The position numbers were made by a program, and so were the translations under genes. A stretch of 64,000 nt of DNA from Eledone cirrhosa (taxonomy: Eukaryota; Mollusca; Cephalopoda; Octopoda; Eledonidae), in contig OZ024740.1 in NCBI GenBank assembly GCA_964016885.1, positions 293,495,217-293,559,216 on the forward strand, read 5' to 3'. This document shows, piece by piece, positions 1 through 11,700 of this stretch. The notes under the pieces were generated by a model, which saw nothing but the letters and a program-made list of their open reading frames with translations, did not search any database and had not been told where the DNA came from. The stretch's first letter is position 1, and every line of letters begins with the position of its first letter.

Positions 1-3000
1 TGTCTATTTCACTTCTTTCTGTCTCTCTTGTTGTCTATTTCACTTCTCTCTTTCTCTCTCGTTGTCTATTTCACTTCTCTCTGTCTCTCTCGTTGTCTAT
101 TTCACTTCTCTCTTTCTCTCTCGTTGTCTATTTCACTTCTCTCTTTCTCTCTCGTTGTCTATTTCACTTCTCTCTGTCTCTCTCGTTGTCTATTTCACTT
201 CTCTCTTTCTCTCTCGTTGTCTATTTCACTTCGGTCTGTCTCTCTCGTTGTTTATTTCACTTCTCTCATTCTCTCTCGTTGTCTATTTCACTTCTCTCTT
301 TCTCTCTCGTTGTCTATTTCACTTCTCTCTTTCTCTCTCGTTGTCTAGTTCACTTCTCTCTGTCTCTCTCGTTCTCTATTTCACTTCGGTCTGTCTCTCT
401 CGTTGTCTATTTCACTTCTCTTTTTCTCTCTCGTTGTCTAGTTCACTTCTCTCTTTCTCTCTCGTTGTCTATTTCACTTCTCTCTTTTTCTCTCGTTGTC
501 TATTTCACTTCTCTTTTTCTCTCTCGTTGTCTATTTCACTTCTCTCTTTCTCTCTCGTTGTCTATTTCACTTCTCTCATTCTCTCTCGTTGTCTATTTCA
601 CTTCTCTCTGTCTCTCTCGTTGTCTATTTCACTTCTCTCTGTCTCTCTCGTTGTCTATTTCACTTCTCTCTCTCTCTCGTTGTCTATTTCACTTCTCTCT
701 TTCTCTCTCGTTGTCTATTTCACTTCTCTCTTTCTCTCTCGTTGTCTATTTCACTTCTTTCTGTCTCTCTCGTTGTCTATTTCACTTCTCTCTTTCTCTC
801 TCGTTGTCTATTTCACTTCTCTCTGTCTCTCTCATTGTCTATTTCACTTCTCTCTTTCTCTCTCGTTGTCTATTTCACTTCTCTCTTTCTCTCTCGTTGT
901 CTATTTCACTTCTCTCTGTCTCTCTCGTTGTCTATTTCACTTCTCTCTTTCTCTCTCGTTGTCTATTTCACTTCTCTCTGTCTCTCTCGTTGTCTATTTC
1001 ACTTTTCTCTTTCTCTCTCGTTGTCTATTTCACTTCGGTCTGTCTCTCTCGTTGTTTATTTCACTTCTCTCATTCTCTCTCGTTGTCAATTTCACTTCTC
1101 TCTTTCTCTCTCGTTGTCTATTTCACTTCTCTCATTCTCTCTCGTTGTCTATTTCACTTCTCTCTTTCTCTCTCGTTGTCTATTTCACTTCTCTCTGTCT
1201 CTCTCGTTGTCTATTTCACTTCTCTCTTTCTCTCTCGTTGTCTATTTCACTTCTCTCTGTCTCTCTCGTTGTCTAGTTCACTTCTCTCTTTCTCTCTCGT
1301 TGTCTATTTCACTTCTCTCTGTCTCTCTCGTTGTCTATTTCACTTCTCTCTGTCTCTCTCGTTGTCTATTTCACTTCTCTCTTTCTCTCTCGTTGTCTAT
1401 TTCACTTCTCATTCTCTCTCGTTGTCTATTTCACTTCTCTCTGTCTCTCTCGTTGTCTATTTCACTTCTCTCTGTCTCTCTCGTTGTCTATTTCACTTCT
1501 CTCTTTCTCTCTCGTTGTCTATTTCACTTCTCTCTTTCTCTCTCGTTGTCTATTTCACTTCTCTCTGTCTCTCTCGTTGTCTATTTCACTTCTCTCTTTC
1601 TCTCTCGTTGTCTATTTCACTTCTCTCTGTCTCTCTCGTTGTCTATTTCACTTTTCTCTTTCTCTCTCGTTGTCTATTTCACTTCTCTCATTCTCTCTCG
1701 TTGTCTATTTCACTTCTCTCTTTTTCTCTCGTTGTCTATTTCACTTCTCTCTTTCTCTCTCATTGTCTATTTCACTTCTCTCTGTCTCTCTCGTTGTCTA
1801 TTTCACTTCTCTCTGTCTCCCTCGTTGTCTATTTCACTTCTCTCTTTCTCTCTCGTTGTCTATTTCACTTCTCTCTGTCTCTCTCGTTGTCTATTTCACT
1901 TCTCTCTGTCTCTCTCGTTGTCTATTTCACTTCTCTCTTTCTCTCTCGTTTTCTATTTCACTTCTCTCTTTCTCTCTCGTTGTCTATTTCACTTCTCTCT
2001 GTCTCTCTCGTTGTCTATTTCACTTCTCTCTTTCTCTCTCGTTGTCTATTTCACTTCTCTCTTTCTCTCTCGTTGTCTATTTCACTTCTCTCTTTCTCTC
2101 TCGTTTTCTATTTCACTTCTCTCTTTCTCTCTCGTTGTCTATTTCACTTCTCTCTGTCTCTCTCATTGTCTATTTCACTTCTCTCTTTCTCTCTCGTTGT
2201 CTATTTCACTTCTCTCTGTCTCTCTCGTTGTCTATTTCACTTCTCTCTGTCTCTCTCGTTGTCTATTTCACTTCTCTCTTTCTCTCTCGTTTTCTATTTC
2301 ACTTCTCTCTTTCTCTCTCGTTGTCTATTTCACTTCTCTCTGTCTCTCTCGTTGTCTATTTCACTTCTCTCTTTCTCTCTCGTTGTCTATTTCACTTCTC
2401 TCTTTCTCTCTCGTTGTCTATTTCACTTCTCTCTGTCTCTCTCGTTGTCTATTTCACTTCTCTCTTTCTCTCTCGTTGTCTATTTCACTTCTCTCTGTCT
2501 CTCTCGTTGTCTATTTCACTTCTCTCTGTCTCTCTCGTTGTCTATTTCACTTCTCTCTGTCTCTCTCGTTGTCTATTTCACTTCTCTCTGCCTCTCTCGT
2601 TGTCTATTTCACTTCTCTCTGTCTCTCTCGTTGTCTATTTCACTTCTCTCTGTCTCTCTCGTTGTCTATTTCACTTCTCTCATTCTCTCTCGTTGTCTAT
2701 TTCACTTCTCTCTGTCTCTCTCGTTGTCTATTTCACTTCTCTCTTTCTCTCTCGTTGTCTATTTCACTTCTCTCTGTCTCTCTCGTTGTCTATTTCACTT
2801 CTCTCTGTCTCTCTCGTTGTCTATTTCACTTCTCTCTCTCTCTCGTTGTCTATTTCACTTCTCTCTTTCTCTCTCGTTGTCTAGTTCACTTCTCTCTGTC
2901 TCTCTCGTTCTCTATTTCACTTCGGTCTGTCTCTCTCGTTGTCTATTTCACTTCTCTTTTTCTCTCTCGTTGTCTAGTTCACTTCTCTCTTTCTCTCTCG

Positions 3001-3192
3001 TTGTCTATTTCACTTCTCTCTTTTTCTCTCGTTGTCTATTTCACTTCTCTTTTTCTCTCTCGTTGTCTATTTCACTTCTCTCTTTCTCTCTCGTTGTCTA
3101 TTTCACTTCTCTCTGTCTCTCTCGTTGTCTATTTCACTTCTCTCTTTTTCTCTCGTTGTCTATTTCACTTGTCTCTTTCTCTCTTTGTTCCA
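1..3192. repeat. 31-bp pyrimidine-rich satellite, about 100 copies
   Basis: Tandem array of a 31-bp unit that reads roughly TTCACTTCTCTCTGTCTCTC followed by TCGTTGTCTAT, with common T/G and T/A variants. It runs from the window edge, so its left boundary is outside, and ends at about 3,192 in unrelated AT-rich DNA. The plus strand is almost purely pyrimidine between the TTGT and CAC blocks and has no stops in any of its three frames over long distances, which creates very long Ser/Leu/Phe open frames. These are not genes: they have no complexity beyond the repeat, and 31 is not a multiple of 3, so each frame cycles through all three readings. A few units are shortened (near 660 and 1,405). 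Confidence 0.97.
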
Positions 3193-3342
3193 ACATAACA
3201 CATTACATACACAACACATATGCCACATATGCCATATACAATATGCCATATACAATACATACAACTTACAAGCACAATGTACAACTTACATATTCAACAT
3301 ATACACAGTATATGTACAGTAGATATAAAATACACATAACAT

Positions 3343-3755
3343 ACTCTCAGGTCTCAAATAATCGTCCCCTGCCACTTAATAATTTTTCAGATTTTTTCCA
3401 ACCTCCTGCCCTTATTCCAACGAGAACATTATAAGAAATCTTATTCGTTATAAAATAAATAGAGTAGCGTTCACTACACAGGCTTCATTGAGAAGACAAG
3501 TATCTCAGTTTTTTACAGCACTGATTTTCATTCCCGCCATGGAGCACTCGGCATCAAACCTATCAAGTGCCATTCGGAGATCTCCTTCTGTTGAGTTAAG
3601 TAACCCAGAAATCCCATACATCATAAAACAAATAGGATGGATTGGGGTTTGAATATGTAAACTAAATGACTAATTTTGGTTTATTATAAAATCAATGGAG
3701 ACAACCCTGAAAAATTACCAATTTTCCAACCCCTCTATTATTTGGAACCCATGAG
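3343..3755. mobile_element. TIR MITE, TA-flanked (Tc1/mariner-like size and target)
   Basis: The left end reads CTCTCAGGTCTCAAATAAT and the right end is its imperfect inverse, ATTATTTGGAACCCATGAG. Both ends are bordered by TA, giving a non-coding element of about 410 bp. The interior has an A/T-rich core and a segment (AATATGTAAACTAAA, about 3,650) that recurs at about 10,440. Related ends occur at about 10,567, 21,405 and 58,654-58,994. Superfamily is inferred only from TA target and TIRs; no transposase is present. Confidence 0.6.
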
Positions 3756-3896
3756 TACACAGCAGATTCCTCATCTATACAGAACATAATCAGTTTCTAT
3801 TAAATTCTGAATGTAGTGACTGCTATAAGTAAATTACATTCTTATATTCAGTGTATCACATTTGAAGACGTTGCTGTACTATCAATATCTAAGTCA

Positions 3897-4660
3897 TCAT
3901 CATAATTATCATCATCATTTTATGTCTGCTTTTCCATGCTTGCATGGGTTGGAAGGATCTTTTCCAGCACATGATTCCTCCACTTGTCATAGTCTTTCAT
4001 CAACTCAACTGTGAGATTCAATGATTTGAGATCAGTTCCCATAATTTATGATCCGGTCCTCCTTGGCCTCCCTCTACTGTAGCTCCCTTCCAATGGGATT
4101 TCTTTGCACTTCTTCACTCAGCAATCATCATCCATATATATCATATGACCAATCTTCTCTCCTGCACACAACATCTGATTGTTGGTACACCCAACTTTTC
4201 TCTCAGTTCATCTATGCATTCATGCACATTAACATTGCACAACATTTGGAGCATGTTCATTTAATTTCTCTCCAGCTTTTACATATCCTCTGCATTCCTT
4301 GCCCATGTCTCACTGCCATGCAACATCACACATTTAATGCAGGCATCATAGAGCTAACATTTCGTTTGCAGAGAAAAATCTTTTGTTGTCAACAAAGGCT
4401 ATAGCTCTATGAACTTGTTCCATCCTGTTCTTATTCTTGCTACTATGCTCTCAGTGCAAACTTCTCCTTGGTTAATTCGATCATCTAGGTAGTAGAAGCA
4501 GCTATCAACCTCTTTTATAGATCCTTCCTGTGATTGGTAAAGGTTTATTTCACTGATGCTCTTACTACCAACTATCCCTGTGCATCTGCCACATACAAAG
4601 CCCACCTTTCCTTTTAGTCTGCTTGCTATCCTTCTACATTGCTCTCTCTCATATTTTAAA
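3897..4660 (-). mobile_element. RTE-type LINE, 3' end fragment
   Basis: On the minus strand the region encodes the C-terminal part of a LINE polyprotein with several breaks. Recognisable pieces include FVCGRCTGIVGSKSISEIN and CTESIVARIRTGWNK (4,399-4,650), and near the 3' end DLKSLNLTVELMKDYDKWR followed by a piece like PTHASMEKQT and a stop. The minus strand then runs into a (ATG)n-type tail (3,897-3,920 on plus as TCATCATCA). These are known post-RT pieces of a LINE common in octopus genomes. It is a dead fragment. Its 3' tail is shared with the SINE family B copies elsewhere in the window. Confidence 0.75.
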
Positions 4661-6762
4661 AACAAGACTAGATACATATATAGATATAGATATCTAGGAT
4701 TAAAGATGAATGTGGAAGTCTTTAAATATACCTTTAAAATTGTATTCAATGGCTTGAGTAACAAAATTAAAATATGCTTAACTTTTGATGAGCTTAAATA
4801 TTAGGTTAAACATAGCACTTGCACAGTTTTATAAACTTTATATAAAAGATTGAATACATGGATTCAACTTCATATATTTTGGAATACAATACAACAAACA
4901 ATTATAACACTCTATCAATCTTCTTGTTGTTGTTTGCATGACATATGTACAATGGTTAGAGACACATTGAGATTGGTGAGCCAGACTAAGGCGTCATTTG
5001 TAGTATTATGGATCGCCTCCAGACTGCTGTTTGAGGGGGAAATCCTGAAAAACATGAAGCACTGTCTGGTCAGGGTCCCCACAGTCACATCCTAGGCTGT
5101 CTTTCGTTTTCCATCAATGGAGATTATGGACAGATCTGATTAAAGGACTCTATCATTAAACAATGGACTCTTGAAATAGATTAAGACTTCATTTTCTAAT
5201 CTCTTATGCCCTTCATAATACATATTTATTTTTTTTAGTCATGAAATATAGATATTTGTTCTAGCGTTGTGCATAAACATACACTTAACAAATTACATGG
5301 ACATTAGTCAGAAATAAAGAAAAGAAAAGTATACACACTCTCTGAATTACACATTACACCTTGAATTGGTGATGTTTTCCTCTAAAGATGTTTGAAGCAA
5401 TTCCAAATATTTATGATATTACTGTAGGTGACAGTGAAGCTGGGCCAACCCAAAACCATCATAAACATCACCTACCACTTCAATGATAACAAAAGCTTCA
5501 TTTTGAGAGGCCTATCTCACTTGAACAGCTGAAATATCATGACTGAAAAATACAGTTCACCAACAAATTCTGATATTTCAGTATCTGATTCCATTTGGCT
5601 ATGGATACAGCAACCCCAACTTCTGCACAACATTTAGAATGAGTGGAATATTCAACGGTCTCTTACTTTAAAAGGAATCTACCTCTAGCCCAAGGGCAAT
5701 GTGTAGGCCCATCAGGCTTATTCCTATCAATCCTGGCCAATTCTGTTAGAGTTGAGAGGCTATTAACTGTGGCTTTAAAATACAATATTTTAAAATACAA
5801 TATTTGAAGCTATATAAGACACCACTCCAATCTTTCTACAGGAAACATTAAAAATAAATACTTTATGTAATTACAGTGAAGCATCTAATGCTATTAAAGC
5901 GTAGCTTTGATAACATCAGGTGCTTTTATAATTTATTCACAGTATAATTGGAAAAAATCCTAATGAAACCAGTAATTAGGTGGCAGGAAAACCTTTCAAA
6001 ATAATTATATCTTCTAATTTACAAGAGTTGTTTCAAATTTTAAAGGGATTACTCTTGCAGTGATAGCAGCAAATTGTTGCAGAAATTAAGAAAGGCTTGT
6101 ATAGAAACTGAAAGAGTTTCATGAAAAACATATGACATTTTATTAAAATATGGAACACTAGAAATTGTGGCTGAATTCTGGGCTTCCTTGGAACCCACTG
6201 TGGAAATACTTATAAAGTTCTATTGTTTGTCAGATGGTGCAAATGGAAAGAAGTTTCCCAGCAGAGACCGGCCACCAGCTAGTGGAAGGCCCTGAATCTG
6301 TGAATGATTTGGAATGACATCTTATTGGCCATAATTCCCCAAAAATCACAAATAAACACAACCTCTGAAACTTGAGGGCCCAAGAAGCTTCCTATTCATG
6401 TGTTTTACTTACCTGTGTCTCCATTTATCAGGACACCAACCAGTTGCTGATCCAGTTCATTGCAACAAATAGATATTACTAATTAAGTGGATCTCCAGCA
6501 GTTTGATGAGTATTTAGTTCTTTAATTAACTGAACTACCTGCTCATTAAACTAACACGAAAGTGGCCGAGCATTCTGCAGACACATAAGCTCTTAATGAA
6601 ATTCTGGACCAGAATTAAATAAAACTAAGTTTGTTACAAGGTGAGACCTTTGTATTTCAGGTGCAATCCATCCAACAGGCTCCCATATAATTTACATTCA
6701 TTCAGTTTTACTCACAAAGCATGAATTGACACTAGGATATAGTAACCAATGTCAGGCAATAT
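4661..6762. other. AT-rich DNA, no gene recognised
   Basis: Both strands were read for exons of the neighbouring receptor (TM1-TM2 or ligand domain) and none could be supported. A short open stretch at about 5,425-5,515 on plus ends in an in-frame stop, matches nothing I know and has no convincing splice sites. Confidence 0.4.
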
Positions 6763-6958
6763 AATTGTTTCTACTTTTGGCACAAGGCCAGCAATTATCC
6801 CAGTGCATTACTGGTACTTTATTTTATCGACCCCGTAAGGATGAAAGGCAAAATTAACCTCGGCAGGATTTGAATTCAGAACATAAAGAGCCATAACTCT
6901 ATGCTGCAAAGCATGATGTCTGATGCTCTATTGATACTGCCAATCCACCGCCAGGCAA
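6763..6958 (-). mobile_element. SINE family A (tRNA-derived)
   Basis: Antisense copy of the abundant SINE. In sense, the family starts GGCGGTGGATTGGCAGTATC, carries a tRNA-like B box (GAGTTCAAATCC), then GTCGATAAAATAAAGTACCAG, and ends GGCCTTGTGCCAAAAGTAG. Here the plus strand shows the complementary end GTTTCTACTTTTGGCACAAG first. About 15 copies occur in this window; this tRNA-derived type is known from octopus. Confidence 0.88.
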
Positions 6959-7157
6959 TATAACTTCTTATGATTGCAAAGTAAACTGCTGGACTATTTG
7001 GTTAGGTTGCATTCAAAATAGTTGCTATAGTCACAATGAATCATCTGCACGATTATTTGAGCATAAGACCTTACACATTAACTACACAACTATTTTCCAT
7101 TCAAAATACCTCTCCTTCAGACTCAACTTTGAATTTAATTGTGTCCTTCAATTTTAG

Positions 7158-7265
7158 ATGCAAGTTTGGTTCCTGGTTTGTTCTTTTACTCTGGTGTTGG
7201 CACCAATTTTGGCAAAATGTTGGCGTGTAAACCAAATTTTTAAGAAAGCAGCATTCAAGAGGGTG
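7158..7265 (+). CDS. Receptor exon, TM3 and second intracellular loop
   Basis: The exon is 108 nt (36 codons), preceded by CAATTTTAG and followed by GTAAGT. It reads MQVWFLVCSFTLVLAPILAK then CWRVNQIFKKAAFKRV. The hydrophobic run followed by (K)CWRV matches the end of TM3 in GABA-B receptors. The ATG at its first codon is internal, not a start, because the region before TM3 must be encoded upstream. It is the leftmost receptor exon I can support. Confidence 0.82.
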
Positions 7266-8407
7266 GTAAGTAATTACGCACACAAATCTCTACAGACTTT
7301 CAACCATTGTGTTTCTGGATATAAATAAAATATGCAGTTATTGTTTAACCACAGGTCAGCCTTGATTGCATAGAATCTATGATTCCACTTCCTTCATTTC
7401 ACTAATAAAGTAGAAAAGGATAATAATGATTTCTGATTTAGGCAGAAGGCCAACAATTTAGGGAAGGGGAAAGTCGATTATATCAATCCAAATGCGCTAC
7501 TGGTACTTTATTTTATCGACCCTGTAAGGTCGAAAGGCAAAGCTAACCTTGACAGGATTTCAAATCAGACCGTAAAGGGCCACAACTCTATGTCATGAAG
7601 CATGGTGTCCGATGCTCCACTGATTCTGCAATTCATTGATGAACAGAATAATAATATTGAATGAGATTATTTGCTATCACAAAGAAGCAGAAAACAGTTT
7701 TCACCTATGCTACTATCAAAATATCATCATCATCATCGTTTGATCTTTAACTAAAACTAAATTAGATTAATTGCTGATCCACTTACAATAAAATGGTTAT
7801 TATATGTCTGGTTTCAGAAAGCAAAACATAAATATTCAAAGAATATGTATGATGAAACAGGTTTTTATAGACAGGAGATATGGTGGAACATGCAAATATA
7901 AAGAGTACATATGAGAGAACATGTTGATATAAATAGTTGTCATCAAAATATGTAGCACAGCAAAAGACTCAACCACTTCTCTCCAAACATCAACTAATCT
8001 CATGCTTGACATCATTTTCCTCCCTGTCCACTCTTTGACTTTGCACAATTACTCTCTTTGTACTCATTCTATAATTCTTTTACAGAAGATTTGTCTATAC
8101 TTGTCCATATTTGATAGAGGTAGGCTATCATGTTACATAACAAAACCACTTCATTTTCTATCTTTTAACAATTGAAAGAATGTTTTCCTAGTATACAGTC
8201 TTTTCAACAATTTCTTTCAACATTCTTGTTAGTTTAATGTCCAATACATGGAATGAAAAGCATCTCTGTACACCTTTCCTGACTTTTTTTAATTTTTTGC
8301 ATCTAACGACCATGCATAAATCTGAGTTGAAATTACCATTGCTCTTAAAAAAGAAATTTTTTTCATTGTAATATTCTCACAATAAAGGCTGATATATATA
8401 TATACAC

Positions 8408-8465
<58 letters not shown>

Positions 8466-8661
8466 AATGAGTTAAAGACTTAGTTGATATGTAATCAACT
8501 GACTTATGTTTATAACAGATACAAAGCACTCAACAGTTATATTTATCTGGAGTATTATGATAATAATAGTAATAAACGAAAGATATAACTTTATATCATC
8601 ACTATTTATAATATAATGAAATAAATAGTGATGATATAAAGTTATATCTTTCATTTATTAC

Positions 8662-8723
<62 letters not shown>

Positions 8724-11700
8724 CAGAATGGATGCAGTAAAAACCTGAGTACTGAATAGTTGGGTTAGAAGAGTGTGGTAATATGAAGGATTCGGAACCC
8801 GTTTTAACAGGTATTTTAGAAATAGAGAGTGAGAAAAGGAAAGTGCATCCACTCGGCCTCAGGTCACTGTAAGAAGGGAAAAACAATGGCTCTGTAACTG
8901 GAAGTGACAAGTAGGAGCGGCAGGTTGGATAAGGGAGAAGGAAAGAAAAGAAGTAGTAAGAGGAAGGGATGATGGACATATTTCCCATCAAGTTAAGGGG
9001 ATTAATGTAATGCACTTTGCTTAGTACTTACTGTTACTCTTATCATCCACTCCCCTAATTCTCATCATCATCATCATCATTATTTTTACATCCATTTTTC
9101 CATGCTTGCATGGGTTGGATGGGTCCTTCTCAGCACAGTATCTCTCTACTTGTTGCATTTCTTCATTATCTCTTCTGTGAGTCTCAGCAATTTGAGGCCA
9201 GCTCTCACAACCTCTGCCCAAGGCTTTCTTGGTTTATCTCTACTGTGGCTACTTTTCACTGGCATTTCCTGGCATTTCTAAACACATTGATCATCATCCA
9301 TTCTCTTATGATAATAATTCCCTTTAAATGTTTAAAAAATTTAATTTTATTTCTCATATTGATTTGACAGGTGATTAAAGATTTACAATTATTTATTTTC
9401 ATTGGAGTAAATTTAACTTTTGATATAATATTCCTGACTCTCTGGCAGACACTGGATCCATTAAAGCATTGGTTTATTCCAATAATTACCAAAGTAAGTG
9501 GATTTATCTTCTTCTTCTTCTTCCCTTATAGAAAATCCATGGGATACAATTCATTATCAGATTGATATCGCTTTTCTCTACATTTGTATTAGTGGAGAGA
9601 AAATATCTTATTGAATCACATATCTATATACCAAGAAATTAGTCTTGCAAATATTTGTTGATGTGTCTCAGGGAATGAAACTTACTCCATTCAGTTCTAT
9701 TGACCAAACTTGTTTGAAATAGTTGCTATGACTTCCAAGAAAAATATTATGTGAAAGCATAGAAGCCTATCCAAAGAAATTATATATTTTTAATTTTCTT
9801 TTAAGAAAAGGATTGTCAAGGATTTTTGATTCTTCAAATATTACATTCTTATAAGAAGTAATTAACAAAATTGAAAACTTGGACTCTTTACATCCAAACA
9901 ACATTATTGCATTTGAGCAATTATAATATCTAAAGAGAGCGTCAGTTGCCCTCATGGTGAGTCAGGAGAAGCCTTGTTGAGAATGTGCCGGTCATTCCCT
10001 CCCCACAGAACAAATAGATATTGTCTTTGTCTATATCAGAAACTGCACAAATTGCAACAGTCTGCTATATCCTTAATAAGGAAACTGAACTGTCATGCTG
10101 CTGCAACAAATGGAGCTCTTAGCTAATTTTAAGCCATGTGTACTTTAAGAACAAATATATTCCTCGAATCTCCTTTGGAATTTCTACGAACGTAAGGAAG
10201 ACAACTATCTTGTGCTGGATTTGTCTTCCTTTTAGAAGTCACTTGACAGTCAGTATCACACACCTTTCACTTATTAAATTTTGCTAATCTATCTCAGGCG
10301 AAATCTTATTTTAAGAGGTAGCACTTCTGCATCAATTAAGTTTCTTTAGACACTAAAAAAACCTCATACATGACAAAAACAAGTACATTACTAGAAATCC
10401 TATACTTTATGAAATAAATAGGATGGATTGGGGTCTCAATATGTAAACTAAACGACTAATTCTGGTTTTAAAATATATCAAGGGAGGCAACCTAGAAAAA
10501 TTATCAATTTTCCAAACCTCAGCTTATTCCACCCGCCCTCTATTATTTGGGACCCGAGAGTAATAGCTGCCGACTTACAGATTCTACCATGTAATCCAAA
10601 CTGGCTAATAGGAATGAGCCTCATTTATCATCCAATGACAATCTGTATTATTTAGAAGCCATCAGGCGGTGGATTGGCAGTATCGGTAGAGGGTCGGACG
10701 CCATGCTTTGACGCATAGAGTTACGGCCCTTGCCATTCTGAGTTCAAATCCCGCCGAGGTTAACTTTGCCTTTCGTCCTTACGGAGTCGATAAAATAAAG
10801 TACCAGTAATTGCTGGCCTTGTGCCAAAAGTAGAAACAATTATTTAGAAGCCACCAACTCTGGAATATCAAACGTCCTTTTTGCAGCTGTGAAACCTTTA
10901 ACAATAGAAATATTAATTAAAATGTGAATACAAAATACATTGAGTGCTCTTTTCTATTGATTGTACACCTGTCTCTGTTGTTTCTATTAGAAATTAGAAA
11001 TTATAAGCTTTCACCGTATTTTAGACTAAAGAAATTTCTAGCCTGATAGTGGGGTTTATAACCCTCGGAGAAATGGAAAAAGATGAGTGTTGCCGTACAC
11101 ACTCATCTTTTTCCATTTCTCCGAGGGTTATAAACCCCACTATCAGGCTAGAAATTTCTTTAGTCTAAAATACGGTGAAAGCTTATAATTTCTAATTTCT
11201 AATTTCAAACTCGCGCACCGTTTCAAAAACATACTTACATGTTTACGTTTATAATTTGCTTGTTTATCATTGTTTCTACTTTTGGCACAAGGCCAGCAAT
11301 TATCTCAGTGTATTACTGGTACTTTATTTTATCGACCCCATAAGGATGAAAGGCCAAGTTAACTTCGGCGGGATTTGAACTCAGATCATAAAGGGCCGTA
11401 ACTCTATGCTACAAAGCATGGTGTCCGACTCTCTACCAATACTGCCAATTCACCCTACTTAATAAATAATTGTTTCTAGTTTTGGCACAAGGCTAGCAAT
11501 TATCCAGTACATTACTGGTACTTTATTTTATCGACCCTGTAAGGATGAAAGGCAAAGTTAACCTCGACAGGATTTGAACTCAGACCGTAAAGGGACGTAA
11601 CTATGCTAGAAAGCATGGCGTCCAACCCTCTACCGATACTGCCAATTCACCGCCCTTAATAAATAATAATAAATAATAGTTGTCCTACTTAATTTAAGCT

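Noticed and set aside
93..3434. Open frame of over 1,100 codons on plus
   Set aside because: It is the 31-bp satellite read through, with no non-repeat domain; a short unrelated tail after 3,192 is accidental.
5425..5515. Candidate upstream exon of the receptor
   Set aside because: A short open stretch on plus ends in an in-frame stop, without a convincing donor, and does not resemble the ligand-binding domain or TM1-TM2.
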